Positions 7,464 through 17,369 of a stretch of 64,000 nucleotides of DNA are shown piece after piece. The position numbers and the translations under genes are program-made. The notes under the pieces are model-generated. The model was not told where the DNA came from. It was given only the letters and a program-made list of their open reading frames with translations, and made no database searches. This DNA comes from Gemmatimonadaceae bacterium (GTDB lineage: Bacteria; Gemmatimonadota; Gemmatimonadetes; Gemmatimonadales; Gemmatimonadaceae): NCBI GenBank assembly GCA_025934775.1, contig JAICWO010000007.1, forward strand, positions 124,001-188,000, read 5' to 3'. Numbering within the stretch: position 1 is the first letter of the stretch; each line of letters opens with the position of its first letter.

Positions 7464-9026
7464 CTAGGCCACCGCGTACTGGCCGGTGACGTCCCGGCCC
7501 GCGCTCTTCACCACGAGCTTGAACTCGTCGGGCTTGAGCAGCGGATCGTCTCGCAGCTCGAGCGCGATCCCGGTCGCCTTTTCCAGCTTCTTCAGAAAAT
7601 CCTTCTCGTTCTCGAGGACGTACATCGCGACGTCCGGGTGGATCCGCACCAGGAGCGGGTCCTTGCGACCCTCCAGCCCGACCCGCTTGATGGAGCGTTC
7701 GATGCGCCGCGCGATCGTTTCCGCCGTGAACACGCGGCCGGTGCCATGACACGTCGGACACGGCTCGGTCATGCTCTGCAGATGGCTCTGGCGAACGCGC
7801 TGCCGCGTCATCTCGATCAGCCCCAGATCGCTGACCGCGAATGCCTTCGTCCGCGCGCGATCGCGGCCGAGATGCATGCGCAGCTCCTGGAGCACCTTGT
7901 CTCGGTTCGCCTTCGTCTCCATGTCGATGAAGTCGCAGACGATGATGCCGCCCAGATCGCGAAGCCGCGCCTGGCGCGCGACTTCGCGCGCCGCCTCGAG
8001 GTTCGTTTTCAGAATCGTCTTCTCAGGATCCTTCTTGCCCGTATACCGGCCCGAGTTCACGTCGACCGAGACCAGCGCTTCCGTCGGCTCGATGATCAGG
8101 TAGCCGCCCGACGGCAGATCGCAGCGGCGCTTGAAGAGATCGCGCAGCTCCTGCTCGATGTTCGCCTGGTCGAACAACGGCGTCTGTTCCTCGTACAGCT
8201 TGATGCGGTCGACCAGCTCCGGCGCGATTCCCTTGAGGTACTCGAGAATCTCGTTGTAGACCTGCTTCGAGTCGACGGTGACTTGCTCGACCTTCGTGCT
8301 GAACACGTCGCGCATGAGTCCGCGCGTGAGGCTCGTCTCGCGGTGCACGAGCGCCGGCGCGCGCACGAAGTGCGTCTTTCGCTTGATGCGCTTCCACTGC
8401 CCGATCAGCGTCGTCAACTCGCGCTCGAGCGTGTCCTTCGTGACATCCTCGCCGACAGTCCGGACGATGACGCCGCCCGCATCCTTGGGCAGCACGGCCT
8501 CGACCTGCGCCCGAAGGCGCTTCCGCTCCTCGCGATCGCCGATCTTGCGGCTCACCCCCACGCGCTCGGCGAAGGGCATGTAGACCAGGAAGCGGCCTGC
8601 GAGCGAGACCTGCGCCGTCACGCGCGGTCCTTTGGTCGAGATCGGCTCTTTGGAGACCTGGACGATCAGATCCTGGCCGCGCTTGAGCACATCCTGAATC
8701 GGCGGCGCTTTGGCATGGCGACGGCGACTGCCACCCCCATGCTCCGACTCATCGTCGTCATCGGCGTCGTCGTCGTGCTCGTCCTCGGATTCGTCTTCCG
8801 GGAACACGAGATCCGACGCGTGGAGGAACGCGCTCTTTTCCGTTCCTATGTCGACGAACGCGGCCTGAATGCCCGGCAGTACAGCTTCGACGCGGCCGAG
8901 GTAGATGTCGCCGACCATGCGGCGCGCCTCGGGGCGATCGACCAGAAGCTCAACGAGCTGGTCGTCCTCGATGATGGCGACCCGCGTCTCGCGCGGGTTC
9001 GCGTTGATCAATATCTCTCGTTTCAT
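7464..9026 (-). CDS. rng: Ribonuclease G/E family endoribonuclease
   Basis: Cleaves single-stranded AU-rich RNA in rRNA maturation and mRNA decay. 520 residues, RNase G length, without the long RNase E scaffold. It starts MKREILINANPRETRVAI, followed by an S1 domain (GDIYLGRVEAVLPGIQAAFVDIG) with an acidic insertion at about residues 75-95. The catalytic DNase I-like segment contains IIVCDFIDM. The Zn-link cysteines are in CPTCHGTG near residue 425. It is preceded by a 431-bp interval with a GC-rich hairpin that may form part of a long leader. Confidence 0.94.
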   Translation of the reverse strand: MKREILINANPRETRVAIIEDDQLVELLVDRPEARRMVGDIYLGRVEAVLPGIQAAFVDIGTEKSAFLHASDLVFPEDESEDEHDDDADDDDESEHGGGSRRRHAKAPPIQDVLKRGQDLIVQVSKEPISTKGPRVTAQVSLAGRFLVYMPFAERVGVSRKIGDREERKRLRAQVEAVLPKDAGGVIVRTVGEDVTKDTLERELTTLIGQWKRIKRKTHFVRAPALVHRETSLTRGLMRDVFSTKVEQVTVDSKQVYNEILEYLKGIAPELVDRIKLYEEQTPLFDQANIEQELRDLFKRRCDLPSGGYLIIEPTEALVSVDVNSGRYTGKKDPEKTILKTNLEAAREVARQARLRDLGGIIVCDFIDMETKANRDKVLQELRMHLGRDRARTKAFAVSDLGLIEMTRQRVRQSHLQSMTEPCPTCHGTGRVFTAETIARRIERSIKRVGLEGRKDPLLVRIHPDVAMYVLENEKDFLKKLEKATGIALELRDDPLLKPDEFKLVVKSAGRDVTGQYAVA

Positions 9027-9457
9027 CGGTGTCCGGCACCAACGCGCGTCCCGGCGACTCGGCGGACGCGGCGTGCGGGCAATGCAAAAGGTGTGTGGTC
9101 AACCGCGCGCGCTCTGAAACGCGCGCGGCCGCACGGAAGAAATGGGTCCGAGGTTCCCGTGTGATCGTCCACATCGTCTCCGGCTGGAACGCGCGCTCAG
9201 GCGCCGACGCGGACCGATCGGTCCACGGCAAAACCAGCGAGATACGGAGCGACGTGCGATCGGCCCAACGTGATAGGCCATGCACGATGAACAGGACGAG
9301 CGCGCGAAACACCGCCAAAACGGCGTCGACGGTGGACGGGCGCGATTCGCGACCAGGCCAGGTCGAGTCGCCGACCGGCCATGACGCGGTGAAAAACAGG
9401 GAGTCAGTCACTGAGTATTCAATTAACGAGCGAACTGGCGTTTCCGCAATGACTTAG
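9027..9457. other. Intergenic interval upstream of rng with no convincing gene
   Basis: No frame here looks like a known protein. A minus-strand GTG frame (9411 to 8950) stays open but overlaps rng by 77 bp, lacks a ribosome binding site and has no recognisable domain. The interval holds a GC-rich hairpin (9103-9128) and a perfect 14-bp palindrome, GGACCGATCGGTCC, at 9211-9224. It separates the acyl-CoA dehydrogenase end from rng and is the longest gene-free stretch in the window. Confidence 0.6.
9103..9128. other. GC-rich hairpin in the rng upstream region
   Basis: Perfect 9-bp arms CCGCGCGCG / CGCGCGCGG around an 8-base loop, 76 bp upstream of the rng start. There is no T-run on either side, so it is not a standard intrinsic terminator. 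Confidence 0.6.
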
Positions 9458-10669
9458 CTAGATGCTCCCCAATAGATGGCGCGCGATCACGATCCGTTGA
9501 ATCTCCGACGTGCCTTCGCCGATCTCGCAGATTTTCGCATCGCGCATGAACCGCTCGACAGGATAATCCTTTGTGTAGCCATAGCCGCCGTGCAGCTGCA
9601 CCGACGCGATCGTCGCCCGCATCGCGAGCTCCGAGCAGAACAGCTTGGCCATCGCCGCTTCCTTGCTGTACGTCTTCCCGTGCTGCGCCAGCCACGCGGC
9701 GTGGAACATCAGGTGCTTGCCCGCCTCGATCTCGGTGGCGAGATCGGAGAGCTTGAACTGCACGCCCTGAAAGTTGGCGACCGGCTGCCCGAACTGCTTG
9801 CGCGTGCTCGTGTACACCAGCGCCTGCTGGAACGCGCCTTCCGCGATGCCGAGTGACAGCGACGCGATTCCGATGCGGCCGCTGTCGAGAGTTCTCATGA
9901 AGTTGACGAAGCCCTGCCCTTCCGCGCCGAGCATGTTCTCCGCCGGGACCTCGACATCCTCCATGATCAACTCGGCCGTGTCCGAGGCGCGCCATCCGAG
10001 CTTGTCTTCCTTCTTTCCCGCCCTGAAGCCGGGCATGGCGGCGAGCGACGGCTCGTGTCCCACGCCGACGGATTCGGCCGCCGCGAGATCGTTGGTCGGT
10101 TTGGTGAGAATGAACGAGCTGATCCCCTTCGTGCCCTGGCCCGGGCTCGTGACCGCGGTGACGACGAAGATCTCGCCGACGCTGCCGTGCGTGATGAACC
10201 GCTTCACACCGTTCAACACGTAGCAGCCGTTCTTGCGTACGGCGGTCGTTCGCGTCCCGCCGGCATCGCTCCCCGCCTCGGGCTCGGTGAGCCCGAAGCC
10301 GCCCATGACCCGACCGCTCGCGAGCAACGGCACGTAGCGCTTCTTCTGCTCGTCGGTGCCGAAGTTCACGATCGGCGAGGTGCCGAGCGTGGTGTGAGCC
10401 GACACGGTGAGGCCGTGCGACGCGTCGACCTTCGCGAGCTCGTTGATCACGATCATGTAGCTGATCAGATCGAGCCCCGCTCCGCCGAGCTGCTCGGGCC
10501 ACGGCACGCCGAGGAGCCCGAGCTCACCCATTTTGCGAATGTTTTCCCAGGGGAACTTCGCCTCGGCGTCGCACTTGGCCGCGACCGGCGCGACCTCGTC
10601 GCGGGCGAACTCACGGACCATCTCGCGCGTGGCGAGGTGCTGCTCGGTGAAGTACAGCGCGTCATCCAT
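9458..10669 (-). CDS. Acyl-CoA dehydrogenase (FAD-dependent)
   Basis: Alpha,beta-dehydrogenation of an acyl-CoA, passing electrons to ETF. 403 residues in the three-domain ACAD layout. FAD/substrate motifs are [16 protein letters not shown] (about 127-142) and GVKRFITHG (about 154-162). The helical C-terminal domain includes [20 protein letters not shown]. The catalytic Glu lies in [10 protein letters not shown] near residue 385. It is most like short/branched-chain or butyryl-CoA enzymes, but the sequence alone does not fix chain length. It is 3 bp downstream of recQ and ends a long minus-strand run that includes methylmalonyl-CoA genes. Confidence 0.93.
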   Translation of the reverse strand: MDDALYFTEQHLATREMVREFARDEVAPVAAKCDAEAKFPWENIRKMGELGLLGVPWPEQLGGAGLDLISYMIVINELAKVDASHGLTVSAHTTLGTSPIVNFGTDEQKKRYVPLLASGRVMGGFGLTEPEAGSDAGGTRTTAVRKNGCYVLNGVKRFITHGSVGEIFVVTAVTSPGQGTKGISSFILTKPTNDLAAAESVGVGHEPSLAAMPGFRAGKKEDKLGWRASDTAELIMEDVEVPAENMLGAEGQGFVNFMRTLDSGRIGIASLSLGIAEGAFQQALVYTSTRKQFGQPVANFQGVQFKLSDLATEIEAGKHLMFHAAWLAQHGKTYSKEAAMAKLFCSELAMRATIASVQLHGGYGYTKDYPVERFMRDAKICEIGEGTSEIQRIVIARHLLGSI

Positions 10670-10672
10670 GCG

Positions 10673-12739
10673 TCAGGCGGCCTCGGTGTCGTCGGCCGCG
10701 CGCAGAACGTCGAGAAAGCGCTGGCCGTAGCGTTCGATTTTCACAGGACCCACACCACGAATCTCGCCCAGCGCATGTTCGCTCGACGGCCGGCGCAGCG
10801 CCATCTCGGCCAAGGTGCGGTCAGGGAACACGACATACGCGGGCACCTGCTCCTCTCGCGCGATCGTACGGCGGAGATCGCGCAGCCGCGCGAGCAATGC
10901 CTCATCCGCACCAGTGAGCGCCGGCGCGTCTTCCGGCGCACGCTCCGTTGCCGGCGAACGACGGCGCTTGCCGCGGGCGCGCGCATCCGACGACGGCGCC
11001 GCACCCGGTTCGACCTCGATGCGAGTGCCGAGGCAATTGTCACATCCGCCGCACGAGCTGCGCGCCGCGGGATCGCCGAAATATCTGAGCACGAATCCGC
11101 GGCGACAACCTTTCGTGTACGCGTACTGCTGCATCGAATCAAGCTTGGCGAGATCGGCGCGGCGGCGGCGGTCAATTATGGACCAATCGATACGAAATGC
11201 GGTGAGCGGCTTGTCGGCGCGCGCGAGCTGCGCGCCCGCGCCGGCTCGACGCCACTCGAGAAACTGGCGCGATTGCAGCGCGTCGAGCAGCGGCATCGCG
11301 CCGGTCGCGCCACCGAAGCCGGGCGGCAGGCCGTCGAGATCGATCGCGGCCCCCTCGTTGAGCGACGCTCCCGCCACCCGCCACATCGCGCGAAGAATCC
11401 CGAGCTCGAGCGAATCGTTTCCGGCGCCGCTCGCCCCAAGCTCGCGCTTGATCCGCTCGGGCGTGGCGAGCAACCGCACGATGACGCGCGTGCGGTCGTC
11501 CTGATCGGTCCGATAGGCACCGGCTTGCGCGAGAATGCGGAGCGCCGATTCCACCTCGCGTCCCGACGTCTTGCCCTTGAGCCGCGTCGCGATGTCGTCC
11601 GGCCCGAGATCGACGAGGCCCGCGCGGTCGGCGTTCTTGCGGAGGACGTCATACACCTCCTCGACGAGCGCGCGCTCGGGATACGCCGACTTGATGAAGA
11701 ACTCGTGCGTGAAGCGATCGGGGAACGCGTGCAGCAAATAGCACGCGGCCGGCTGTCCGTCGCGGCCCGCGCGGCCGGCCTCCTGGTAGTACGCCTCGAG
11801 CGAGCCAGGCATCGCGCAATGGATCACGCGCCGCACGTTCGCCTTGTCGATTCCCATGCCGAACGCGTTCGTCGCCACGATCGCGCGCACGCGCTCGGAC
11901 ATGAACGCGTCTTGCACGTCGTGCCGGCGCGCGTCATCGAGACCGGCATGGTAGGCCGCTGCCGGGATGCGCGCGCGGTCGAGCAGCGCGGTGATCCGCT
12001 CCACGGCCTTGCGCGTCGACGCGTACACGACCGCGAGCCCGTCACTCGATCGCAGCAGGTGCACGAGCGCGTCGTCCTTCTCGTGATCGGTGCGCGTCGA
12101 GAGGACGTGGTACGTGAGATTCGTGCGATCGAACCCGGTGATGATCGTGGTCGGCGACTCGAGCCGGAGCTGCGACACGATGTCTGTGCGCACGTGCGGC
12201 GTCGCCGTCGCCGTGAGCGCGACCGTGGGCGGATTGCCGAGCTTGGCGCGGAGTTCCGCGATGCGCAGATAGCTGGGCCGGAAGTCGTGGCCCCACTCGC
12301 TGATGCAGTGCGCTTCGTCCACGGCGAGCAGCGACACGCCGGCGTCGCGCAGCCGCTCCGCCGTCGTGCCGGCGTCGAACCGTTCCGGCGCGACATAGAG
12401 CAGCTTGATGTCGCCGCGCATCGCGCGCGCCAGCCGATCAGAGATCTGTGATGACGTGAGCGTGCTGTTGACGAACGCGGCCGGGAGCCCACGCGCCGTG
12501 AGCGCGTCGACCTGGTCCTTCATCAACGAGATGAGCGGCGAGAGCACCACGGTGAGCTTGGGCAGCATCAGCGCGGGCACCTGATAGCACAGCGACTTGC
12601 CGCCGCCAGTGGGCAGCACGACGAGCGTATCGCGCCCGGCCAGCACGGAGTCGACGGCGGCTTCCTGCCCCGGACGAAACGCCGGGTAGCCGAAGTGCTC
12701 GCGCAGCGCGGCGCGCGCGTCGTCGAGGGTGTGGGTCAT
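10673..12739 (-). CDS. recQ: ATP-dependent DNA helicase RecQ
   Basis: 3'-5' DNA helicase for recombination and replication-fork repair. 688 residues. The Walker A motif PTGGGKS is at 43-49, the DEAH box at 141-144, and motif VI YYQEAGRAGRDG is present. The RQC zinc cysteines are in CRRGFVLRYFG and SSCGGCDNCLG. The C-terminal HRDC domain (LLARLRDLRRTIAREE to IRGVGPVKIERYG) follows a basic linker. ATG 12739 is the natural start, but only two bases separate it from a dispersed-type inverted repeat, so no Shine-Dalgarno sequence is visible. It follows the U32 gene and precedes the acyl-CoA dehydrogenase. Confidence 0.96.
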   Translation of the reverse strand: MTHTLDDARAALREHFGYPAFRPGQEAAVDSVLAGRDTLVVLPTGGGKSLCYQVPALMLPKLTVVLSPLISLMKDQVDALTARGLPAAFVNSTLTSSQISDRLARAMRGDIKLLYVAPERFDAGTTAERLRDAGVSLLAVDEAHCISEWGHDFRPSYLRIAELRAKLGNPPTVALTATATPHVRTDIVSQLRLESPTTIITGFDRTNLTYHVLSTRTDHEKDDALVHLLRSSDGLAVVYASTRKAVERITALLDRARIPAAAYHAGLDDARRHDVQDAFMSERVRAIVATNAFGMGIDKANVRRVIHCAMPGSLEAYYQEAGRAGRDGQPAACYLLHAFPDRFTHEFFIKSAYPERALVEEVYDVLRKNADRAGLVDLGPDDIATRLKGKTSGREVESALRILAQAGAYRTDQDDRTRVIVRLLATPERIKRELGASGAGNDSLELGILRAMWRVAGASLNEGAAIDLDGLPPGFGGATGAMPLLDALQSRQFLEWRRAGAGAQLARADKPLTAFRIDWSIIDRRRRADLAKLDSMQQYAYTKGCRRGFVLRYFGDPAARSSCGGCDNCLGTRIEVEPGAAPSSDARARGKRRRSPATERAPEDAPALTGADEALLARLRDLRRTIAREEQVPAYVVFPDRTLAEMALRRPSSEHALGEIRGVGPVKIERYGQRFLDVLRAADDTEAA

Positions 12740-12741
12740 CG

Positions 12742-12828
12742 TGTCATTCTGGGCGGAGCGAGGAATCTTCCCTCCTGGTCGCGGTATCCGACCGGCAAGC
12801 TAGATCCCTCGCCGCGCTCGGGATGACA
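12742..12828. repeat. Interspersed-type inverted repeat between the U32 gene and recQ
   Basis: 27-base arms at 12742-12768 and 12802-12828 match as inverted repeats at 21 of 27 positions (TGTCATTCTGGGCGGAGCG... against ...GCTCGGGATGACA), with a 33-base middle. The TCATTCTGxGCGxAGCGAxGAATCT sequence resembles palindromic repeats dispersed in intergenic DNA of many bacterial genomes. It replaces the normal 5' region of recQ. Confidence 0.7.
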
Positions 12829-12851
12829 TCGTAGGAACGCCCGCACACCCA

Positions 12852-15347
12852 TTACACCGCACGCGCGAAATGGCCGCGCGTGAACTCGCCGCCGAGGATC
12901 GCCCGCACCGCGTCGGTGTCGGGCCGCGATCCGGCCGCGAGCGCGCCGAGCGCTTCGCGGTAGCTGCGCACGATCGCGCCGACGTCATCGCCAGGAACGT
13001 TGAACACGAGCTGAAAGCCGCGAATTCCGGCCCGCCAGAGCTTGGGCAGGAACTCCGAGCCGTCCACCGGCCGCGAGTGCAGCAGCCGATTCCGGCACGC
13101 CGAATCCGTCGCGATGGGGAACGTGTATCCCGCCGGATCCGTGAGCTCCACGTTCGCGTGCTTCTGCACGCACAGATCGCGGCACGTGGTGGGCTCGCGA
13201 TCGAATGCGGCCGACAGCACGCAATGCTCGATCGTCATCCCCTCGGGCCGGCCGTACAAGAACACGTCGAACCCTTCGCCGTCCCAGGGCGCCACAAGCT
13301 CCGACAATTCTTCAGTCGTGAGCTCGACGGAGGCGACGATGCGGCGCGCGCCCAGCCGGAACAGCTCCGCGGCGGTGTGTGCGTTGAAGACGTTCGCCGC
13401 GTAATCCGCCGTGACGTCGCGGCCGCCGCGCGCGAGCTCGGCGACGAGTCCCACGTGGCCGCTCAGAATCGGCAGCTCGAGGTCGAGCCATTTCTGAATA
13501 CTCTTTCGCTCTTCCGGTCGCACGATCGTGGGCGTGCGGAGTCGAAGCGCGACGCCGCGTTCAGCGAGCGATTCGCGCAAGGCGCGAATGCGGGCGAGCG
13601 GAGGCGCCGGGTGTCGGAGAAATGGATCGAAGCAGATCTCCGTCGCCCCCGTATCTGCCGCGCGCTCGGCGTCATCGAGGCTGTATACCTGGGCGGCGAG
13701 CGAGAACGGGCGCGTTCCTGCGCCGGTCTCGGTTCGCGCGCTCGTCTTCACCGCGGAAACCGCGCTCTCGACCGTGGCGCGTCGCTCGGCCTGCTTTGCC
13801 TCGAACGCCCAATCGCGATGCAGCATCAGCTGCTCGACGGCTCGCTGTCGAAGATGATTCTGCTCGCTCACGGGTAGAAAGAGCCCCTCGGCGAGACCGG
13901 TCACGTCGAGCGCGCCGAGGACGAACGGCGTGTCGCCGAGGCGGCCGAATTGCGCGCGGAGCGACTCGGCGTCGAGCGCGCGCTTGCTCGCCGGTGCGAG
14001 CGTCATCTCGCTTCGTACCGTCACCGCATCGCCGTCGCACGAGAAGACCGCTTTGAGCGGCGTGCCCGCCGCGCCGAACACCCGCGCGTCGAGCCGCGAT
14101 TTGCGCGCGCGGATCTCCGTGGGGAGCGCGGCATAACTCGCGCGCGCCCGCTCCAGGAGCGCGGCCTGCGAGGTGCGAACCACCCGCCAGCCAGCCCCAA
14201 TGCGGATGCGCGTCTCGAGCGCCTGCCGAATCGTGGCGCGCGATGCGATCGTCCGCACGCCTGTTACCGTGAAGCCAGACGTCGGACCGCCGACGTGCTC
14301 GGGCGCCTCGAAGCCAAGGCCATCGCCCACCTGCACCGGCTCGCTCACCTCCACGATCAACTCGCCGCGATCGTGTCCCACGACCGTGCCGAGCACGGTG
14401 CCGAGGTTGTCCGGCTGCGTGCGCGTGACGTAGTCGCGTCCCGCGCGACCGCCGTACATACCGCCGGTGAACCCGCGACTGTAGATCTGGACGAGCGGTT
14501 GAACCTCGGCTTCAGTCGGCGGAGTAAACGTTCCACGTTCGACGCGATCCAGGAACTCGCGGTACGATTGCGTGACCGTCGCGACGTACTCCGGACGCTT
14601 CTTGCGCCCTTCGACCTTGAGACAAACGATGCCCGCGTCGGCGATCTCGGAGAGGTGATCGTACGCGCCGAGGTCCTTGGTCGAGATCAGGTATCCGCGA
14701 TCGAGCTCGTCCTTCGTCGCTGCGTCGGTGAGCACGTAGTCCTTGCGGCACGACTGCGCGCACGAGCCCCGATTGGCGCTCCGCTCGGAGATCATGCCGG
14801 ACATGTAGCACTGCCCCGAATACGAGATGCAGAGCGCACCGTGCACGAACGACTCGAGCCCCACCTCCGGGACTGCGTCGCGAATGGCTCGAATGTCGTC
14901 GAGCGTATTTTCGCGCGCGAGCACGACGCGCTGCACGCCCAGCTCGCGCATCACCGCGGCGCCGGCTGCGTCGTGCACCGTCATCTGCGTCGAGCCGTGA
15001 ATCTCGAGGCCGGGATAGATCTGCTCGATCAGCCGCACGAGCCCAACGTCCTGCACGATCACGGCATCGATCCCGAGATCGACCGCTTCCCCTAAGAACA
15101 TTAGGGCATCGACGAGCTCGCTCGGCTTGATCAGCACATTGAGCGTGAGATAGATGCGCCGCCCGCGCTCGTGCGCGATGCGGCACGCCTCACCGAGCTC
15201 TTCGAGGCTGAGCTGCGCGCCTTCGTCGCGTGCATTGAAGCGCGAGGCGCCCATGTACACGGCGTCGGCGCCATTCGCGACGGCGGCCCGCACCGCGTCG
15301 AGCGAACCGGCGGGGGCGAGGAGCTCAGGGATGCGTCGGTGTGCCAT
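12852..15347 (-). CDS. U32 family protein (RlhA/YdcP-like, predicted Fe-S RNA hydroxylation factor)
   Basis: 831 residues. The N-terminal U32 barrel starts PELLAPAGSLDAVRAAVANG and includes YMGASRFNARD. It carries a Cys cluster, GALCISYSGQCYMSG ... GSCAQSCRKDY (about 172-204), the predicted 4Fe-4S ligands in this family. A DUF3656-like middle region follows. The C-terminal barrel has a second Cys-containing segment (TTCRDLCVQKH ... DSACRNRLLH). Characterised relatives (RlhA, TrhP) are needed for 5-hydroxylation of 23S rRNA cytidine or tRNA uridine from prephenate-derived chemistry; the old name peptidase is misleading. The exact RNA target here is unknown. It starts at ATG 15347, 60 bp after the small membrane protein gene. 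Confidence 0.88.
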   Translation of the reverse strand: MAHRRIPELLAPAGSLDAVRAAVANGADAVYMGASRFNARDEGAQLSLEELGEACRIAHERGRRIYLTLNVLIKPSELVDALMFLGEAVDLGIDAVIVQDVGLVRLIEQIYPGLEIHGSTQMTVHDAAGAAVMRELGVQRVVLARENTLDDIRAIRDAVPEVGLESFVHGALCISYSGQCYMSGMISERSANRGSCAQSCRKDYVLTDAATKDELDRGYLISTKDLGAYDHLSEIADAGIVCLKVEGRKKRPEYVATVTQSYREFLDRVERGTFTPPTEAEVQPLVQIYSRGFTGGMYGGRAGRDYVTRTQPDNLGTVLGTVVGHDRGELIVEVSEPVQVGDGLGFEAPEHVGGPTSGFTVTGVRTIASRATIRQALETRIRIGAGWRVVRTSQAALLERARASYAALPTEIRARKSRLDARVFGAAGTPLKAVFSCDGDAVTVRSEMTLAPASKRALDAESLRAQFGRLGDTPFVLGALDVTGLAEGLFLPVSEQNHLRQRAVEQLMLHRDWAFEAKQAERRATVESAVSAVKTSARTETGAGTRPFSLAAQVYSLDDAERAADTGATEICFDPFLRHPAPPLARIRALRESLAERGVALRLRTPTIVRPEERKSIQKWLDLELPILSGHVGLVAELARGGRDVTADYAANVFNAHTAAELFRLGARRIVASVELTTEELSELVAPWDGEGFDVFLYGRPEGMTIEHCVLSAAFDREPTTCRDLCVQKHANVELTDPAGYTFPIATDSACRNRLLHSRPVDGSEFLPKLWRAGIRGFQLVFNVPGDDVGAIVRSYREALGALAAGSRPDTDAVRAILGGEFTRGHFARAV

Positions 15348-15407
15348 AAGCGTTGAAATATAACAGCTTACAGCCCTCGTACCGAACGCGAGCGCGCGTC
15401 CCAGCGG

Positions 15408-15596
15408 TCAGGGCGACTCGTCGTGCTCGGTCGGCTCGTCGTGCCGACGACGCTTGAGAAAACGCATCGCCGCCGCCGCCGCGAAGAAGGCGATCCCGAT
15501 CCAGCGGAGCCGTTCGTCGTCGATCCGCTGTCCGTAGCCCCACACGACGACGCCGATCCCGAGCAGGGCGAGCTGCGCCTCCGTGCGGCGCTTCAT
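15408..15596 (-). CDS. Small two-helix membrane protein
   Basis: 62 residues starting MKRRTEAQLALLGIGVVVWG. Two hydrophobic helices (about 9-22 and 32-47) are separated by a short charged loop. The C-terminus is basic then acidic (RRRHDEPTEHDESP). The start lies one base after the stop of the AtuA C-terminal-like gene, so it is probably co-translated with it. No family recognised. The tight spacing and clean membrane pattern favour a real gene. Confidence 0.6.
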   Translation of the reverse strand: MKRRTEAQLALLGIGVVVWGYGQRIDDERLRWIGIAFFAAAAAMRFLKRRRHDEPTEHDESP

Positions 15597-15597
15597 C

Positions 15598-15984
15598 TCA
15601 TTCCTTGGGCGATCGCTGGTACGTCGGCCATTCCTTGTGGCCGGGCAATCCGAGCGCTTTCGCTCGATCGTCCGGCACGTCGAGGATCATGCGGAGCATG
15701 GCCGTCGAGAAGACCTTGCCCTGCGCGTCCGTCTTGAGCGACAACGTGCCGCCGCCGTCGAGCGCGCCGTGCAGCAGGAAGTTGAGCGCCTTCAAATTAG
15801 GCAACTCATATCGCTCTACGGGACCGGTGATCACGCCGCGAAAGTGCTCGCGGACGCGATCGAGCGTGAGATACTCGGCGAGCACGGGATACCAGCGCGG
15901 CTCGAGCGCGATGACGCCCACGTTGGCCGTGTCGCCTTTGTCGCCCGAGCGCGCGTGCGCGATGTCGAGCAGGCGGATCTTCAC
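15598..15984 (-). CDS. AtuA C-terminal-like (ferredoxin-fold) protein
   Basis: 128 residues beginning [24 protein letters not shown], the hallmark of the small domain that forms the C-terminus of AtuA in Pseudomonas and is a separate gene in many bacteria. Its start overlaps the preceding AtuA N-terminal-like gene by 4 bp. The pair probably forms one two-subunit enzyme linked to acyl-CoA carboxylation; its reaction is not established. In Pseudomonas, AtuA is needed for growth on acyclic terpenes. Here the context is methylmalonyl-CoA metabolism, so a terpene role should not be assumed. Confidence 0.82.
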   Translation of the reverse strand: MKIRLLDIAHARSGDKGDTANVGVIALEPRWYPVLAEYLTLDRVREHFRGVITGPVERYELPNLKALNFLLHGALDGGGTLSLKTDAQGKVFSTAMLRMILDVPDDRAKALGLPGHKEWPTYQRSPKE

Positions 15985-17369
15985 GAGAGCACCTCCACGC
16001 GCGTCTGCACCACGGACTTGTCGATGAGCGCCGGCCAGTAGGCGACGATCTCCTCGACCTTGGGCCGGCCGCCGGCGAATCCCGTCACGCTCGGCGGGCC
16101 GTTGAGCACGAGCGGCGCGATCTCGCGCGTGAACCGTTCGACGGCCGCCTTGTCGCCGCCCCGAACGCCCACGCGAAGCTGTACTTCGGGCGCGTCGTGC
16201 GTCTCGCCGGCGAGCGGTCCGTGCGCCGCGGAGACACCCACGAACTCGGTGAGGATGTGATCGAAACGCAGGCCGAGCCGCTCGAGGCGTTCGCGCAGCA
16301 CACGATCGGCGAGCTTCGCCTTATCGAGCGCATCCGGCCACGCATAGACAAGCGTACCGACCGCCTTGTACCCCGCGCGATACGCGATCGACACCTTGAG
16401 CTTGTCGGTCGGTGGCTTGCCTTTGATGCCGAAGACCCGAACGCGATTCTCGCCCGCCTGCTCGAGTTGGATCGATGTGAAGTCCGCGATGACGTCGGGC
16501 GTGATGTAGGAGTGCGGATCGCCCATCTCGTACACGAGCTGCTCGCTCACGGACGGCACCGAGATTCGGCCGCCGGTATGCGGGTGTTTGTAGATGACGA
16601 AGCTCCCATCGGCGTGCCCTTCGACGATGGGATAGCCGATGTTCGCGAGATCCGGAATGTTGCGCCAGTCGTAGAGGCAGTTGCCGCCGGAGCACTGCGC
16701 GCCGCATTCGATGATGTGCCCGGCGACGATGCCCGCCGCGAGCCGGTCCCAATCAGCGTTGCCCCAGCCGAACTCATAGCGCAGCGGCGCCATCGTGAGC
16801 GCGGTATCCGTCGAGCGTCCGGTGATGACGATGTTCGCGCCCTTGCCGAGCGCGTCGATGATCGGGGTCGAGCCGATGTATGCGTTGGCGGAGAGGACGC
16901 GGTCGCGCACCGTCGACAACGCTTCGCCCGTCTCCATGTTCGCGAGCGCGTGGCCCGACGCGATCAACTCGTCCAGGCGTGGCAGCAAATCGTCACCCGT
17001 GACGACGCCGACGCGTACGTCGCTCGAAACGCCGTGCTTGGCCGCGACCGCGCGCACAGCCTCGGCGCACGCGGGCGGATTCACGCCGCCGGCGTTGGCG
17101 ATCACGCGCACGCCTCGCTTCGCCACCGCGGGGAGCACGCTCTCGACCGCGCCGATGAAGTCGCGCGCATAGCCCATCTTCGGGTCGCGCTCCTTCTGCT
17201 TTTGCAGAATGCTCATGGTGACTTCGGCGAGGTAGTCGAGCATCAGATAATCGACGTCGCCGCCTTCGACCTGGCGGCGGGGCGCCTCGAGCCAGTCGCC
17301 CCAGAAACCCTGGCCGGACGCGACGCGCACGATCTTCTCGCCCGAGGCCGGTATTGATGATTTGCTCAT
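15981..17369 (-). CDS. AtuA-like (DUF1446) protein, acyl-CoA carboxylation-associated
   Basis: 462 residues starting [20 protein letters not shown] at ATG 17369. That ATG overlaps the carboxylase stop codon (ATGA). Family features are [20 protein letters not shown] near the start, [14 protein letters not shown] (about 93-106), [13 protein letters not shown] and [15 protein letters not shown]. The family accompanies acyl-CoA carboxylase beta subunits in terpene and branched-chain degradation operons, but the biochemical step is unproven. It is coupled to the carboxylase upstream and to its own small C-terminal-like partner downstream. A longer frame upstream lies inside the carboxylase gene and is not the start. 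Confidence 0.86.
   Translation of the reverse strand: MSKSSIPASGEKIVRVASGQGFWGDWLEAPRRQVEGGDVDYLMLDYLAEVTMSILQKQKERDPKMGYARDFIGAVESVLPAVAKRGVRVIANAGGVNPPACAEAVRAVAAKHGVSSDVRVGVVTGDDLLPRLDELIASGHALANMETGEALSTVRDRVLSANAYIGSTPIIDALGKGANIVITGRSTDTALTMAPLRYEFGWGNADWDRLAAGIVAGHIIECGAQCSGGNCLYDWRNIPDLANIGYPIVEGHADGSFVIYKHPHTGGRISVPSVSEQLVYEMGDPHSYITPDVIADFTSIQLEQAGENRVRVFGIKGKPPTDKLKVSIAYRAGYKAVGTLVYAWPDALDKAKLADRVLRERLERLGLRFDHILTEFVGVSAAHGPLAGETHDAPEVQLRVGVRGGDKAAVERFTREIAPLVLNGPPSVTGFAGGRPKVEEIVAYWPALIDKSVVQTRVEVLS

Noticed and set aside
7419-9164. Plus-strand open frame of about 580 residues opposite rng
   Set aside because: Shadow of the conserved RNase G gene; no recognisable domain.
8950-9411. 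Minus-strand GTG frame upstream of and overlapping rng
   Set aside because: It has a short hydrophobic stretch but overlaps rng by 77 bp, lacks a Shine-Dalgarno sequence and shows no family pattern; kept only as a remark in the gap entry.
9029-9457. Plus-strand open frame upstream of rng
   Set aside because: No ribosome binding site, no domain, biased residues; treated as gap.
10055-12451. Plus-strand open frame of nearly 800 residues across recQ and the acyl-CoA dehydrogenase
   Set aside because: Antisense of two well-conserved genes, with Arg/His/Glu-rich composition typical of shadow frames in high-GC DNA.
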